Shown: positions 35,240-48,536 of the stretch, in pieces
Numbering within the stretch: the first letter of the stretch is position 1
Layout of the letters: each line of letters begins with the position of its first letter
Assembly (NCBI GenBank): GCA_007570785.1
Contig: ML662466.1
Location: 1,498,938-1,562,937 of the forward strand
DNA from: Antilocapra americana
Taxonomy: Eukaryota; Chordata; Mammalia; Artiodactyla; Antilocapridae
Direction: 5' to 3'
DNA: 64,000 nucleotides
Position numbers and translations under genes: made by a program
The notes under the pieces: model-generated
What the model saw: the letters and a program-made list of their open reading frames with translations, nothing else
Told to the model about the DNA's origin: nothing
The model's database searches: none

Positions 35240-36740
35240 TGTTTATTTCTGAGGCATGACACAAGGCCTCTCTGTCCATCACCAAAACCTGGAACTTGCT
35301 CAAATTCATGTCCATCAAGTCAGTGATGCCATCCGACTATCTCATCCTCTGTCATCCCCTTTTCCTTCCTTCAGCTTTTCCAAGCAACAGAGTCTTTCCC
35401 AATGAGTCAGTTATTCCCATAGGTGGCCAAAATATTGGAGCCTCAGCTTCAGCATCAGTCCTTCCACTGAGTATTCCAGTTTAGTCCAGTCGCTCAATCG
35501 TATCTACATTTTTGTGACCCCATGATTCACAGCACACCAGGCCTCCCTATCTATCACTAACTCACAGAGTTTACCCAAACTCATGATCATTGAGTTGAGG
35601 ATGCCATCCAGCCATCTCATCCTCTGTCATCCCCTTCTGCTCCTGCCCCCAATCTTTTCCAACATTAGGGTTTTTTTCTATGAGTCAACTCTTAGCATGA
35701 GGTGGCCAAAGTATTGGGAGTTTCAGCTTCAACATCAGTCCTTTCAGTGGACACCCAGGACTGATCTCCTTTAGGATGGACTGGTTGGATCTCCTTGCAG
35801 TCCAAAGTACTCTCAAGAGTATTCTCCAAGATCACAGTTGAAGAACATAAATTCTTCAGCACCCAGCTTTCTCCACAGGCTGACTTTCACATCCGCACAT
35901 GACTACTGGAAAAAACCATAGGTGTTACTTCACTTTAATGGCAACGTTATGCCTCCGCTTTTTAATATGCTATCTAGGTTAGTCATAACTTTCCTTTCAA
36001 GGAGTAAGTGTCTTTTAATTTCATTACTGCAATCACCATCTGCAGTGATTTTGGAGCCCCCCCCCAAATAAAATCTGATACTGTTTCCAATGTTTCCCTA
36101 TCTATTTGTTGTGAAGTTATGGGACCAACTACCATGATCTTAGTTTTCTGAATGTTGAGTTTTAAGCCAAATTTTTCACTTTCCTCTTTCACTTTTATTA
36201 AGAGGCTCTTTTGTTCTTCTCCATTTTCTGCCATAAGGGTGATGCTATCTGCATATCTGAAGTTATTGATATTTCTCCCAGCAATCTTGATTCTAGCTTG
36301 TGCTTCTTCTAGGCAAGGATTTCTCATGAGGTACTCTGCATATAAGTTACATAAGCAGGGTGACGATATACAGCCTTGACATACTCCTTTTCCTATTTGG
36401 AACCAGTCTGTGGTTCCATGTCCAGTTCTAACTGTTGCTTCCTGACCTGCATACAAGTTTCTCAAAAGACTGGTTATATTTAGGATGGACTGGTTTGATC
36501 TCCTTGCAGTCGAAGGGACTCTCAAAAGTCTTCTCCAGTACTATGATTCAAAACCATGAATTCTTTTACACTCCACTTTCTTTCTTACACTCTCACATCC
36601 ATATGTGTCTACTGGAAAAAATAATAGATTTGACTAGATGGACTTTAATTGACAAAGTCATGTCTCTCCTTTATAATATGCTGTCTAGATCGGTCATAAT
36701 CTTCCTTCCAAGGAAAAGGTATCTTTTAATTCTGTGACTT
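35240..36740 (-). mobile_element. Cluster of three BovB fragments (minus)
   Basis: All in minus orientation: a short 3' end (about 35240-35482), a longer piece with its own 3' end and the reverse transcriptase region (about 35483-36480), and an internal piece (about 36480-36740). The middle piece contains an open minus-strand stretch (35983-36525) with FRYADSITLMAE, where the catalytic second Asp of the YADD box is Ser. Confidence 0.8.
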
Positions 36741-36870
36741 TGATGACTTTAGCTTTGTAGTGTAGCCTGATACTAGACAGCCTGATTCCCCAGCCCTATT
36801 TTTCTTTTTCAAGTTTCAAGCTAGACCTTTGACATTTTGCCAATATCCTTGTAAAAATGGCAATTCTGCA
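36741..36870 (-). mobile_element. L1 fragment (minus)
   Basis: Short stretch resembling old L1 ORF2 in antisense, adjacent to the BovB cluster. Tentative. Confidence 0.4.
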
Positions 36871-37198
36871 AAGCAATGGGCCTTTTCCTTGTTACCCCTT
36901 CCTCAACAGCCTCTACGCTGTAGGAAGAATTGGGCCCTTTGGTACAATGGCAAAGCATGAATTTTTCCCTCTGTATAGCTTGTTGGCTTCAGCTGCCCCA
37001 TATTTGGGAATCCACATGGTCACAAGTTAACTTGTGGGTTTAATTTATTCACTGACTTTACTAGAATGCTGCATTCAAACCCACACAGACATGTACACAG
37101 TGGATGGTGTCAATTTGTCTCCCATCATCATTCCAGCTGTATCAGTGTCTTACTTTTGCATCTTTTACCACTTGATTCAACATGGATTCCTCTGGTGC

Positions 37199-37986
37199 AT
37201 GAGACTGAGAGGGCAATAGGCAGGAAGGCCAGGAGTCTCAAAATGGAGGGAATAGTTTGCAAGTGTCAGACTTTTTTTTACATTTCTCTTTAGTGACAGG
37301 AGAAAACAAACTACAAGTGTTAAGATTTTTCCCCCTTTATATAAATTTAAAGAGTGGTTTCTCTTAAAATTCTGTGTTTCCATGATGATTAAGGTCTGGC
37401 TCCACCTGACCTTAATTTTTCTCAAGCCTTAAGCTAACCAATGCATTTTTCCAATGGAAAGGTTTGTCTTAGGCTATTTTATTGAACTATGTGTTTACCC
37501 TAGGCTCTGCCCTCACATATGTTTAGCCTAAGATTTACTAACTTGACAAACCAGTATGTTTTGCTCATGTAAATGTTCTGTTAAGCTATTTTTGTGAGAC
37601 TGTATTTGCTTGGAAATTTGCCTTTCTTCAAGTTTCATGTCAAACTTTTTATGGCCTGGGACAACTCACCTTGTGCCAATGTCATTTCAAAATGCATGTT
37701 GTGGGTGAGAGGCTTGGTGTCATTCTCTGAATTTGGAGGCATTTCCTTTCTCTAGTTAGCAGACAGCTAGTAGCTATACAACATATGGCTAAAGACTAGC
37801 AGGGGGCCCTCTCTCTGTCCCCTTCTGATGTCTACATCAGAAGCTTTCTCTATCTCTTTTATACTTTAAGAAAACTTTGTTACACAAAAGCCCTGAGCAA
37901 TATAGCCTACCTTGTCACTGGAACTGGATTAAATTCTTTTCCTTGGGACACACAAGAATTCCTGTGTCTTTCTTGGTTCAGCAACA
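37199..37986 (+). mobile_element. Probable solo LTR of a bovine ERVK-like element
   Basis: About 790 bases beginning TGAGACTGAG and ending in GCAACA, with a poly-A-signal-like region near 37865 and an ATTAAA near 37930. The overall sequence resembles a common bovine class II LTR (BTLTR1 type) from memory. No internal retroviral region follows, so it is a solo LTR if the call is right. Boundaries are approximate and no target-site duplication was found. Confidence 0.6.
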
Positions 37987-39317
37987 AGCTTTCAAGATTA
38001 TTCAGGTTCCACATTTCAGAGAGTGTCTTGGATTGATAGTGTACTGCAGGTAAACACTGATTGATGCCCATTACCCATAGCTCCAATTCTGGAAATTCCC
38101 TTCAAGACATACATACTGTAAAGACTGTATTTCGAGGAAATGATGTTAAGCACTATTTTAATCAATCTATGTCCCTTCCAAATGAGACAATTCCATTCCC
38201 ATTTGGAAACCCTAAATCTGGTCCCAACCCCATGTGTTACAGTTGTTCTCCTTAGTTCTTCCATATTTGCCAGTATCATCTGAATGGCTAGGAGGGGCTA
38301 AGGTAATACCTAAGAAAATCGAAGGAGTCTCTGGTGATAGAAGCAGAAAAGTGATGTGACAGTGAGGTAAGCCTTTGCAGAAAGATTCACAAACAACAGT
38401 GCCAGAAAGGCTGCCAGAAGGATCATTGATTAAGCCAAAATTAAAGGTGTGATAGGAGGACTGAACATGAGGTTTATGACCAGGGAATGACAGCACAGAG
38501 AAGTCAAGTCAACAAGGTGATTAGTGTTTTACTTCTGTCTGAGAGACTCTGAATACTCAGTGTGCTTCAAGGGTCTTCAGCTTCTGCATGTTACTCATTT
38601 GTACTATGGTTATGGAATGTCAGAGTGTTAACCTTACTTCCTGGGTGACTTGAGTCACCCCCATGTTCATCTGGGCCTTGGTTTCACTAATTTTACAAAC
38701 AAAAGCTTCTATTTTCAGACTCTTCCAATTGCAGGTTCCTCACTCTGTGCCCCTCAACTATTGGCTCATCTGTGATCTTCAGCACCCAGATGATGATATA
38801 CTAGGATAAACAGAATATGTTCCATGAGGGTACATCCAAACCCACTCATCCAAAGCACCCACCATCATAATGTTTCACACAACCCAGAGGGGACTCACCC
38901 CCCCCCCCTGCCCAGCAATCATATCAGGCCAGGGGCAGTTGGAATCAGAGAATTAGCTGATGCTTAAGCCCGCAATTCATGTCCCAACTTCTTAGGCCCA
39001 CTAAAGTGCAATAGAATATGGCAACCTATGTCCTGCAGGAAACAGATGTGGAGAGAAGGATCCGGATCATTTTGTCTTACTTCCTGCCTCCACCATCTAC
39101 TCCACAGTGGAAGGAATTTGACAATAAATAGTGATCATCCAGAAGAAGAAGTTTTTTTCTGTTAGAGTCATGTGAACCTGGAATCATTCCTGTGAGCCTG
39201 GAGAAATCCCTTGTTCCTGGGTAACATGCAGAACAAGCTCTTTCTAGGCCTGTATCCAGATAAACTGTGTCCTCTTCCCTCTTTTCCACTCAAACTTGCA
39301 GTCTCAGCCTTCCTCAC
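37987..39317. other. Intergenic, nothing recognised
   Basis: No gene or repeat recognised apart from a short C-run near 38900. The part from 39.06 to 39.3 kb may be TSPY intron 2 or exon 3 sequence too decayed to confirm. Confidence 0.4.
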
Positions 39318-39397
39318 CAACTTCCAAATTGATTATGCAGCTAAGCAAGTCTTTATCTTGGTCATTGATCCTGACAGACACCTTGAGGTGGTTCATT
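39318..39397 (-). pseudogene. TSPY: TSPY exon 2 fragment (second locus)
   Basis: Minus strand: acceptor cgaaagcag, then MNHLKVSVRINDQDKDLLSC and IINLEV, donor gtgagg. Clearly TSPY exon 2 but diverged from the 29.6-kb copy. No exon 1 found upstream; later exons are not convincingly present. Confidence 0.8.
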
Positions 39398-39889
39398 CTG
39401 CTTTCGGTCGAGGAGTTTTGGGAATCTGAGAGTGGAAAACCTAGATTCAGGAAGAGTATGTCTGGGGAGTAACCACACTGCGAGGTAGGTTGCCTCCCAT
39501 GTCTCTGAATTTGCAGTCTTTGACCTCTTAATTCCAGACCTTCATTAAGGGCAATCTTACAGCTTGTGAGATTTATATACAATTTTAGGGGAACAGGGTG
39601 AGTGTGTTTCATGATGAATCCTTATCTCTGCCAACTAAATATTGCCACTAGCCATCTGCTTCTACTGTCTACTGGCATCTCTGTCTGCTCTCTCAACTGA
39701 GTGACTGGTGGACGCATGGGTCAGTGGAGGCCTGCTGCAGGACTGGGGGCACTGAGTGTGGCAGTGTATACATTTGGGCTTTTGAAGGATGTCACCACCG
39801 TTAACTTCAATGCATCCAGCATATTTTGGCTTCAGGTAAAATAATAGGGAGGAAACACAGCCCTACCCTTCAACAGAAATTTGGATTAA

Positions 39890-41490
39890 AGATTTACTGA
39901 GCATGGCCTATGCATCAGAACAAGACCCAGTTTTCCTCAGTCAGTTCCTCCCATCAGGAAGCTTCCATAAGTCTCTTAACCTTCTCCATCAGAGGGCAGA
40001 TAGGATGAAAACCATAATCAGAGCAAATTAACCAAACTGATCACATGAACCACACAACCTTGTCTAACTCAATGAAACTAAGAGCCATGCTATGTGGGGC
40101 AACCCAGGAGAGACATGTCATAGTGGAGAGTTCTGAGAAAACATGACCCACTGGAGAAGGAAATGGCAAACCACTTCAGTATTCTACCTTGAGAACCCCA
40201 TGAAAAGTATGAAAATGGAAAAAGATAGGACACTGAAAAATGAACTCCCCAGGTCAGTATGTGCCCAATGTGCTACTGGAGATCAGCGGAGAAAGAATGA
40301 AGAGATGGAGTCTAAGCAAAAACAACCCAGTTGTGATATGACTGATCTTGGAAGTAATGTCTGATGCTGTAAAAAGCAACACTGCATAGGAACCTGGAAT
40401 AGGTCTATGAATCAAACCAAACTGGAAGTGTTCAGACAGAAATTGCTAAGAGTGAATATTGACATTTTAAGAATCAGCAAACTAAAATGGATTAATTGGG
40501 GATTTAACTCAGACGACCATTATATCTACATCTGTGGGCAAGAATCCCTTAGTAGAAATGGAGTAGCCATGACAGTCAACAAAAGAGTCCAAAAATGCAG
40601 TACTTGGATGCAGTCTCAAAAATGTCAGAATGATTTCAGTTCAGTTCCAAAACAAACCATTCAATGACACAGTAATCCAAGTCTTCCCTGACCAACAATG
40701 CTGAAGAAGTGGAATTTGAACAGTTCTGTGAAGACGTATAAGACTTTCTAGATCTAACACCCAGAAAAGATGTATTTTTCCATACAGAGGACTGGAATGC
40801 TTAAGTAGGAAGTTAAAAAATACCAGGAGTAATGGGAAAATTTTTCCTTGAAATACAGAATGAAGCTGGGCAAAGGATAACAGAGTTTTGCCAGGAGAAT
40901 GCACTGGTCATAGTAAACACCCTCTTCCAACAACACAAGAGAAGACTACACATGGACATCACCAGATGGTCAATACTAAAATCAGATTGATTATATTCTT
41001 TCCAGCCAAAGATGGAGAAGCTCTATACAGTCAGCGAAAATAAGACTGGAGCTGAGTTTGGCTCAGATTATGAACTGTTTTTGCCAAATAAGACTTAAAT
41101 TTGGAAAACCACTAGACCATTGAGGTATGACCTAAAACAAATCCCTTATGAATGTACAATGGAAGTAACAAATAGATTCAAGGGATTAGAGCAGATAGAT
41201 ATAGTGCCTGACGAAATACGGAAAAAGGTTTGTGATATTGTACAAGAGGCAGTGATCAAGACAAGCACCAAAAAAAAAAAAAAATGCAAAAATACAAAAT
41301 GGCTGTCTGAGGAGGCCTTACAAATGGCTATGAAAAGAAGTGAAAGGCAAAGGAGAAACAGAAAGATGTACCACTTGAATGTAGAGTTCCAAAGAACAGC
41401 AAGGAGAGATAAGAAAGCCTTCCACAGTGATCAGTGCAAAAAAATAGAGGAAAACAGTAGAATGGGAAAGACTAGAGATCTCTAGTAACA
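39890..41490 (+). mobile_element. BovB LINE, 5' half
   Basis: Plus-strand BovB from the 5' coding region to about 41490, with remnants of the endonuclease region (40143-40364, 40407-40667, 41120-41485). It stops within a few bases of the same internal point as the BovB at 1541. Confidence 0.8.
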
Positions 41491-41612
41491 TTATATGAAT
41501 TCATTTCCCACTTTCGGTGCTGGGGGGGGGGGAGATATTATAATGTTTTTCTGTTTTTGTTTTTTTTTTATCATTTCGCCTCACCGGCCATTTCCCAGGT
41601 TGACTTAATTTT

Positions 41613-41630
41613 AAAAAGTCAACATGCTGA
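41613..41630. repeat. 5' target-site duplication of the full-length L1
   Basis: aaaaagtcaacatgctga; the partner at 48537-48554 differs only by T for C at the ninth base. Confidence 0.9.
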
Positions 41631-42953
41631 GGCGAAACTAAGATGGAGGAGGAATAGGACGGGGAGAACACTCTCTCCCCGATAAATATACCAAAAGAAC
41701 TTTTAAAGGCCGAGCAAACTCCAAACAACAGGAACTGAATGCTGGCAGAGGACATCGGGCATCTGGAGAGGCAACCCATTGCCGACGTGAGGAGGTAGGA
41801 CAAAAGAAAGAAAAGAAAAAAAAAAATAGAGGGAGAGACAAAGAGCTGGGGACGGGTTCCGTCCCGGAAGGGGAGTCTGGAATAAAGAGGAAAAAAAAAA
41901 AAAAAGAGGAGAAAGGTTTCTGAATACCAGGGAGCATTCTCTCTGGCAGATCTGCGGTGGATCTTGGAGAGCAATATAGCTGAGAGCAGAAGCAGATTAA
42001 TAGCTAAGCCCTGCAAGGTTCCTCCCTGGCTACAAGGAACAGCCGAGCGCGGCAGCACAGCCGAAGTGGACTGCTCCTGCTCAGGGAGGGGCGGGCCGTG
42101 GGCTCAGGGAACGGAGCAGCCTGAGGGACCTAACCTTCCAGGAAAAGCTCCCTCTCCCCCCCAGGTCCGTGCACAAAACAAAGGGCGGTGAGGAGTCAAC
42201 AGAGAGGCTGGGCAGCTGCGGGCTGCGGACCGGCCCAGCCCCCGCCCGAGAGCAGTGGGCATAACCCAGCCCCGGGGAGGCAAACCAAGACTTCTGGGGA
42301 TTCTGGACAGATCAGTGCTGTATATACCTTAGAAGGAGCGCTCAGCTGCACGCCGAGAAAACAGAGCGGCCGGGCATGGGGAGGGGAGAAGCCCCACTCA
42401 CCAACTGTGCTGGGCGAACGACAGAGAGCCTGAGCAGAGGGGGCGGGGGAAGCCCTCTCACCAGGAGCAGGGCAAACTCCAAAATTAAATCCCTGCCGGC
42501 AGAACAGACTGCATAGAAAGCAGACTGTAGACTGTGAGAAGGACAAGCCTAACCAAGAAGGCCTGCTTAGCTGCACGCTGAGAAAACCGACGGCTGGGCT
42601 GGGAGAGGGGAGAAGCCCCACTCCCCAACTGTGCTGGGTGGACGACAGAGAGCCTGAGCAGAGGGGGCAGGGGAAGCCCTCTCACCAGGAGCAGCTGCGC
42701 TGAATAGACACTTAAAAGACCAGCAGACAGAAGACGCTAGCAGAACTAACAGCTTTGAAACAGACAGGAGAAGCAAATTAAAGCCCTGCAGGTGGCGATA
42801 ACTGCATAGAAAGGAGTCTATAGTCTGTGAGAAGGAGAAGCCTGACCAGGGAATCATCTGAAAATCTACAGACCCTTCCCTTCACTGAATGCACGAGCAC
42901 CAGGGAAAGCCTTCATTATAACTGTACTAGGAACATCTTTTAAATTTTTAAAA

Positions 42954-42988
<35 letters not shown>

Positions 42989-43442
42989 TTTTTTTTTTTT
43001 TTTTTTTTTTTTTTATTTTTTTTTTTTTTCTTTTTCTTTTTCTTTAGAATTCTTAAGTCCCATATGACCTTGCTATTTTTTTTTCTTCTTCTTATTTCTT
43101 TTTTCTCCTTTATTTTTATTTTCCGGGTTTTTATTTTAAGTATTTTTGAGAACCCAGTCTTTACTCTAGATTTTTAATCTTTGCTCATAAGTACCTGGTA
43201 TCAACTTTGTAACTTTCAAGATTCAAGTACCAGCACCCACTGCTACCTGGGAGTGAGATCATTGGCTTGACTGCTTTCTCCCCATTCTTATCTCTTGTTA
43301 GTAACAGTGAGGAAACCTAGACTCACCCACCAGAAAACCACACAAGCCTTTCCATCCAGGAAACTTCGACAAACCACGCATTCAAACCCTCCCATAGAGA
43401 GGAATCCCCACAACAAAGGGACAACACAGCAAGATAAACAAG
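41631..43442 (+). promoter_or_regulatory. L1 5' UTR / internal promoter with duplicated module
   Basis: GC-rich leader in which a module of about 125 bp occurs twice (42343-42470 and 42568-42694, period about 225), both copies ending in ccaggagcag. A downstream phrase also recurs near 42510 and 42801. Followed by (TA)n and a long T tract (42955-43030). This is the region expected to drive L1 transcription. Confidence 0.8.
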
Positions 43443-44388
43443 ATGAAAAGGCAGAGACATACCCAGCAAGTAAAAGAACAGGATAAATACCCCCTAGACC
43501 AAACAAAAGACGAAGAGATAGGAAGTCTACCTGACAAAGAATTCCGAATAATGATAGTGAAAATGATCCAAAACCTGGAAAATAAGTTGGAGTTGCAGCT
43601 CAATAACCTGCAGGCAAGGATTGAGAAGATGCAGGTAAGCTTTAACAAGGACTTAGAAGAAATGAAAAAGAGACAAAATACAATGAATAATGCAATAAAT
43701 GAGATCAAAAACACCCTGGAGGGAACCAACAGTAGAATAACAGAGATAGAAGACAGAATAAGTGAGGTAGAAGACAGAATGGCAGAAATACATGAAACAG
43801 AAAGGAAAAATGAAAAAAGAATTAAAAGAAATGAAGACAATCTTAGAGACCTCTGGGACAATATTAAACGCACCAATATTCGAATCATAGGAGTCCCAGA
43901 AGAAGAAGACAAAAAGAAAGACCATCAGAAAATTCTTGAAGAGATAATTGTAGAAAACTTCCCTAAATTGGGGAAGCAAATAGCCACTCAGGTCCAAGAA
44001 ACACAGAGAATCCCAAATAGAATGAACCGCAAGCGGGACACCCCAAGACACATAATAATCAAATTGGCAAATATCAAATACAAAGACCAAATAGTAAAAG
44101 CAGCAACAAATAGTAAAAGCAGCAAGGGAGAAGCAAAAGATAACTCACAAGGGGAATCCCATAAGGATAACAGCTGATCTCTCAACAGAAACGCTTCAGG
44201 CCAGAAGGGAATGGCAAAACATACTTAAAGTCATGGAAGAAAACAATCTACAACCCCGACTACTCTACCCAGCAAGGATCTCATTCAAATTTGAAGGAGA
44301 ATTCAAAATTTTCTCAGACAAGCAGAAACTGAGAGAATTCAGCAACACCAAATCAGCCCTCCAACGAATGCTAAAGGATCTTTCCTAG
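43443..44388 (+). pseudogene. L1 ORF1 (RNA-binding protein), frameshifted
   Basis: ORF1p is the trimeric coiled-coil RNA chaperone of L1. The first 244 codons (43443-44177) are open: a coiled-coil-rich N-terminal half (MNNAINEIKNTLEGTNSRIT), then the RRM-like region (NIRIIGVPEEEDKKKDH) and the start of the C-terminal domain (NRMNRKRDTPRHIIIKL). A 19-bp tandem duplication at about 44088-44125 shifts the frame; the remaining C-terminal codons are open in another frame to TAG at 44386-44388. Confidence 0.9.
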
Positions 44389-44439
44389 ATAGGAAACACC
44401 GATGGGATAGATAATCTGGAACCCAAAACAATAAAATTA

Positions 44440-47400
44440 ATGGCAGCGGGATCATACTTATCAATGATTACCTTAAATGTAAATGGGCTGAATGCCCCAA
44501 CCAAAAGACAAAGATTGGCCGAGTGGATACAGAAACAAGACCCCTATATATGTTGTCTACAAGAGACCCACCTCAAACCTACAGACACATATAGACTGAA
44601 AGTTAAAGGCTGGAAAAAGATATTCCATGCAAATAAAGACCAAAAGAAAGCAGGAGTGGCAATACTCATATCTGATAAAGTAGACTTTAAAATAAAGGCA
44701 GTGAAAAGACATAAAGATGGACATTACATAATGATCAAAGGATCAATCGAGGAAGAAGAAATAACAATTATAAATATTTATGAACCTAATATAGGAGCTC
44801 CACAATATGTAAGGCAAATGCTAACAAATATGAAAGGGGAAATCAACAACAACACAATAATATCAGGAGACTTTAATACACCACTCACACCAATGGATCG
44901 ATCAACTAGACAGAAAAGTAACAAGGAAATTCAAACTTTAAATGAAACAATAGACCAACTAGACCTAATTGATATCTATAGGTCATTCCACCCCAAAACA
45001 AGGAATTTCACCTTTTTCTCAAGTGCACAGGGGACCTTCTCCAGGATAGATCACATCCTGGGCCATAAATCTAACCTTGATAAATTCAAAAATATTGAAA
45101 TCATCCCAAGCATCTTTTCTGACCACAGTGCAGTGAGATTAGATATCAACTACATGAGAAAACCTCTCAAAACTTCCAACATATGGAGGCTCAACAACAC
45201 ACTGCTGAATAACCAACAAATTATAAATGAAATTCAGTTATGCATGGAAACGAATGAAAATGAAAACACAACAGCTCAAAACCTATGGGACACTGTGAAA
45301 GCAATGCTAAGGGGAAAGTTCATAGCAATACAAGCTCACCTCAGGAAACAAGAAAAAAATCAAATAAGTGACCTTACTACATACCTAAAGCAACTGGAAA
45401 GGGAAGAGATGCAGAAGCCCAGGTCTCGTAGAAGGAAAGAAATCTTAAAGATCAGGGCAGAAATAAATGCAAAGGAATCAAAAGTGACCATAGCAAAAAT
45501 GAACCAAGCCAAAAGCTGGTTCTTTGAGAAGATAAATAAAATTGACAAACCGTTAGCCAGACTCATCAAGAAACAAAGGGAGAAGAACCAAATCAACAGA
45601 ATTAGAAATGAAAACGGAGAGATCACAACAGAAAACACAGAAATACAAAGGATCATAAGAGACTATTATCAGCAACTATATGCAAATAAACTGGACAATT
45701 TGGATGAAATGGACAAATTCCTAGAAAAGTACAACTTTCCAAGAATAAACCAGGAAGAGATAGATAATATTAATAGACCCATCACAAGCACGGAAATTGA
45801 AACCGTAATCAGAAATCTTCCAAAAAACAAAAGCCCAGGACCAGATGGCTTCACAGCTGAATTCTACCAAAAATTTAGAGAAGAGCTAACACCTATTCTA
45901 CTCAAACTCTTCCAGAAAATTGCAGACGAAGGTAAACTTCCAAACTCATTCTATGAGGCCTCCATCACCCTAATTCCAAAACCCGAAAAAGATGCCACAA
46001 AAAAAGAAAACTACAGGCCAATATCACTGATGAACTTAGATGCAAAAATCCTCAACAAAATTCTAGCAAATAGAATCCAACAACACATCAAAAAGATCAT
46101 ACATCATGATCAAGTAGGCTTTATCCCAGGGATGCAAGGATTCTTCAATATTCACAAATCAGTCAATGTAATACACCACATTAACAAATTGAAAAATAAA
46201 AATCACATGATTATCTCAATAGATGCAGAGAAAGCCTTTGACAAAATTCAACATCCATTTATGATAAAAACCCTCCAAAAAGTAGGAATAGAAGGAACAT
46301 ACCTCAACATAATAAAAGCTATATATGACAAACCCACAGCAAACATTATCCTCAATGGTGAAAAACTGGAAGCATTCCCCCTGAAATCAGGGACAAGACA
46401 AGGGTGCCCACTCTCACCACTACTTTTCAACATAGTTTTGGAAGTTTTGGCCACAGCAATAAAAGCAGATAAAGAAATCAAAGGAATCCAGATTGGAAAA
46501 GAAGAAGTAAAACTCTCTCTGTTTGCAGATGACATGATCCTCTATATTGAATACCCTAAAGACTCTACGAGAAAATTACTAGAGCTAATCAGTGAATATA
46601 GCAAAGTTTCAGGATATAAAATCAACACACAGAAATCCCTGGCATTCCTATACACTAACAGTGAGAAATCAGAAAGAGAAATTAAGGAAACAATCCCATT
46701 CACCATCGAAACAAAAAGAATAAAATACTTAGGAGTATTTCTACCTAAAGAATCAAAAGACTTGTATATAGAAAACTATAGAACACTGATGAAAGAAATC
46801 AAGGAGGACACAAACAGATGGAGAAGTGTACCGTGTTCGTGGATCGGAAGAATCAATATAGTGAAAATGAGTATACTACCTAAAGCAATCTATAGATTCA
46901 ACGCAATGCCTATCAAGCTACCAGAGGTCTTCTTCAAAGAATTAGAACAAATAATTTCTCAATTTGTATGGAAATACAAAAAAACTCGTATAGCCAAAGC
47001 AATCTTGAGAAAGAAGAATGGAACTGGAGGCATCAACCTACCTGACTTTAGGCTATACTACAAATCCACAGTCATTAAGACAATATGGTACTGGCACAAA
47101 GACAGAAATATAGATCAATGGAACAGAATAGAAAGCCCAGAGATAAATCCACGCATCTATAGACACCTTATCTTTGACAAAGGAGCCAAGAATATACAAT
47201 GGAGAAAAGACAACCTCTTTAACAAGTGGTACTGGGAAAACTGGACAGCCACTTGTAAAAGAATGAAACTAGATCACTTTCTAACACCATACACAAAGAT
47301 AAACTCAAAATGGATTAAAGATCTAAGCATAAGACCAGAAACTATAAAACTCCTAGAGGATAACATAGGCAAAACACTCTCTGCTATAATCCAAAGCGGG

Positions 47401-48074
47401 ATACTCCATGACCCACCTCCCAGAATATTGGAAATAAAAACACGAATAAACAAATGGGACCTAATTAAAATTAAAAGCTTTTGCACAACAAAGGAAACTA
47501 AAATCAAGGTGAAAAGACAGTCTTCACAATGGGAGAAAATAATAGCCAATGAAGCAACAGACAAACAATTAATCTCAAAAATTTACAAACAACTCCTGCA
47601 GCTCCATTCTAGAAAAATAAACAACCTAATTAAAAATTGGGCCAAAGAACTTAACAGACATTTCTCCAAAAAGATATAAAAATGGCTACCAAACACATGA
47701 AAAGATGCTCAACATCACTCATTATCAGAGAAATGCAAATCAAAACCACAATGAGGTACCACTTTACACCAGTCAGAATGGCTGCCATCCAACAGTCTAC
47801 AAGCAATAAATGCTGGAGAGGATGTGGAGAAAAGGGAACCCTCTTACACTGTTGGTGGGAATGCAAACTAGTACAGCCACTATGGAAAACAGTGTGGAGG
47901 TTCCTTAAAAAGCTGCAAATAGACCTGCCATATGACCCGGCAATCCCACTGCTGGGCATATACACCGAGGAAACCAGAATTGAAAGAGCCACATGCACCC
48001 CAATGTTCATCGCTGCATTGTTTACAATAGCTAAGACATGGAAACAACCTAGATGCCCATCAACTGATGAATGA
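44440..48074 (+). pseudogene. L1 ORF2 (endonuclease/reverse transcriptase), one frameshift
   Basis: ORF2p nicks DNA and reverse-transcribes L1 RNA at the target. Codons 1-1079 (44440-47679) are open: an APE-like endonuclease (NVNGLN near residue 13, QETHL with Glu42, SDHSAV near 230) and a reverse transcriptase with [14 protein letters not shown] and the catalytic FADD box (F at residue 695). A 1-base deletion near 47670, compared with the copies at 11.6 and 13.9 kb, moves the C-terminal part to another frame (47682-48074), which holds the Cys-rich motif KCWRGCGEK...LLHCWWECK. Full length would be in the usual range of about 1270 residues. Confidence 0.95.
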
Positions 48075-48536
48075 ATAAGAAAGCTGTGGTACATATACAC
48101 AATGAAATATTACTCCGCATTAAAAAAAAATTCATTTGAAGCAATTCTACTCAGATGGACGAAACTGGAGCCCATTATCCAAAGTGAAGTAAGCCAGAAG
48201 CAAAAACAACAATACAGTATATTAACACATATATATGGAATGTAGAAAGACAGTAACGAGAACCCAACATGGGAGACAACAAAAGGAACGCAGATGTATA
48301 GAATAGACTCGTGGACTTTGTGGATGAGGGTAAGGGTGGGATGATATGGGAGAAGGGCATTGAAGCATGTTAATTGTCACGTGTCTAATCAATCACCAGC
48401 CCAGGATTGATGCTCGGGACTGGTGCAGCGAGATTTCCCGTGGGGGAGGAAGGAGGGAGGGGGGGTCCGGAGGGGAAGCATATGTAAACCCATGGTTATA
48501 TCATGACAATGTATGGCAAAAACAATAATAAAAAAA

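Noticed and set aside
41501..42058. 185-codon minus-strand open frame
   Set aside because: Lies over the L1 5' UTR and junction; composition driven by homopolymers.
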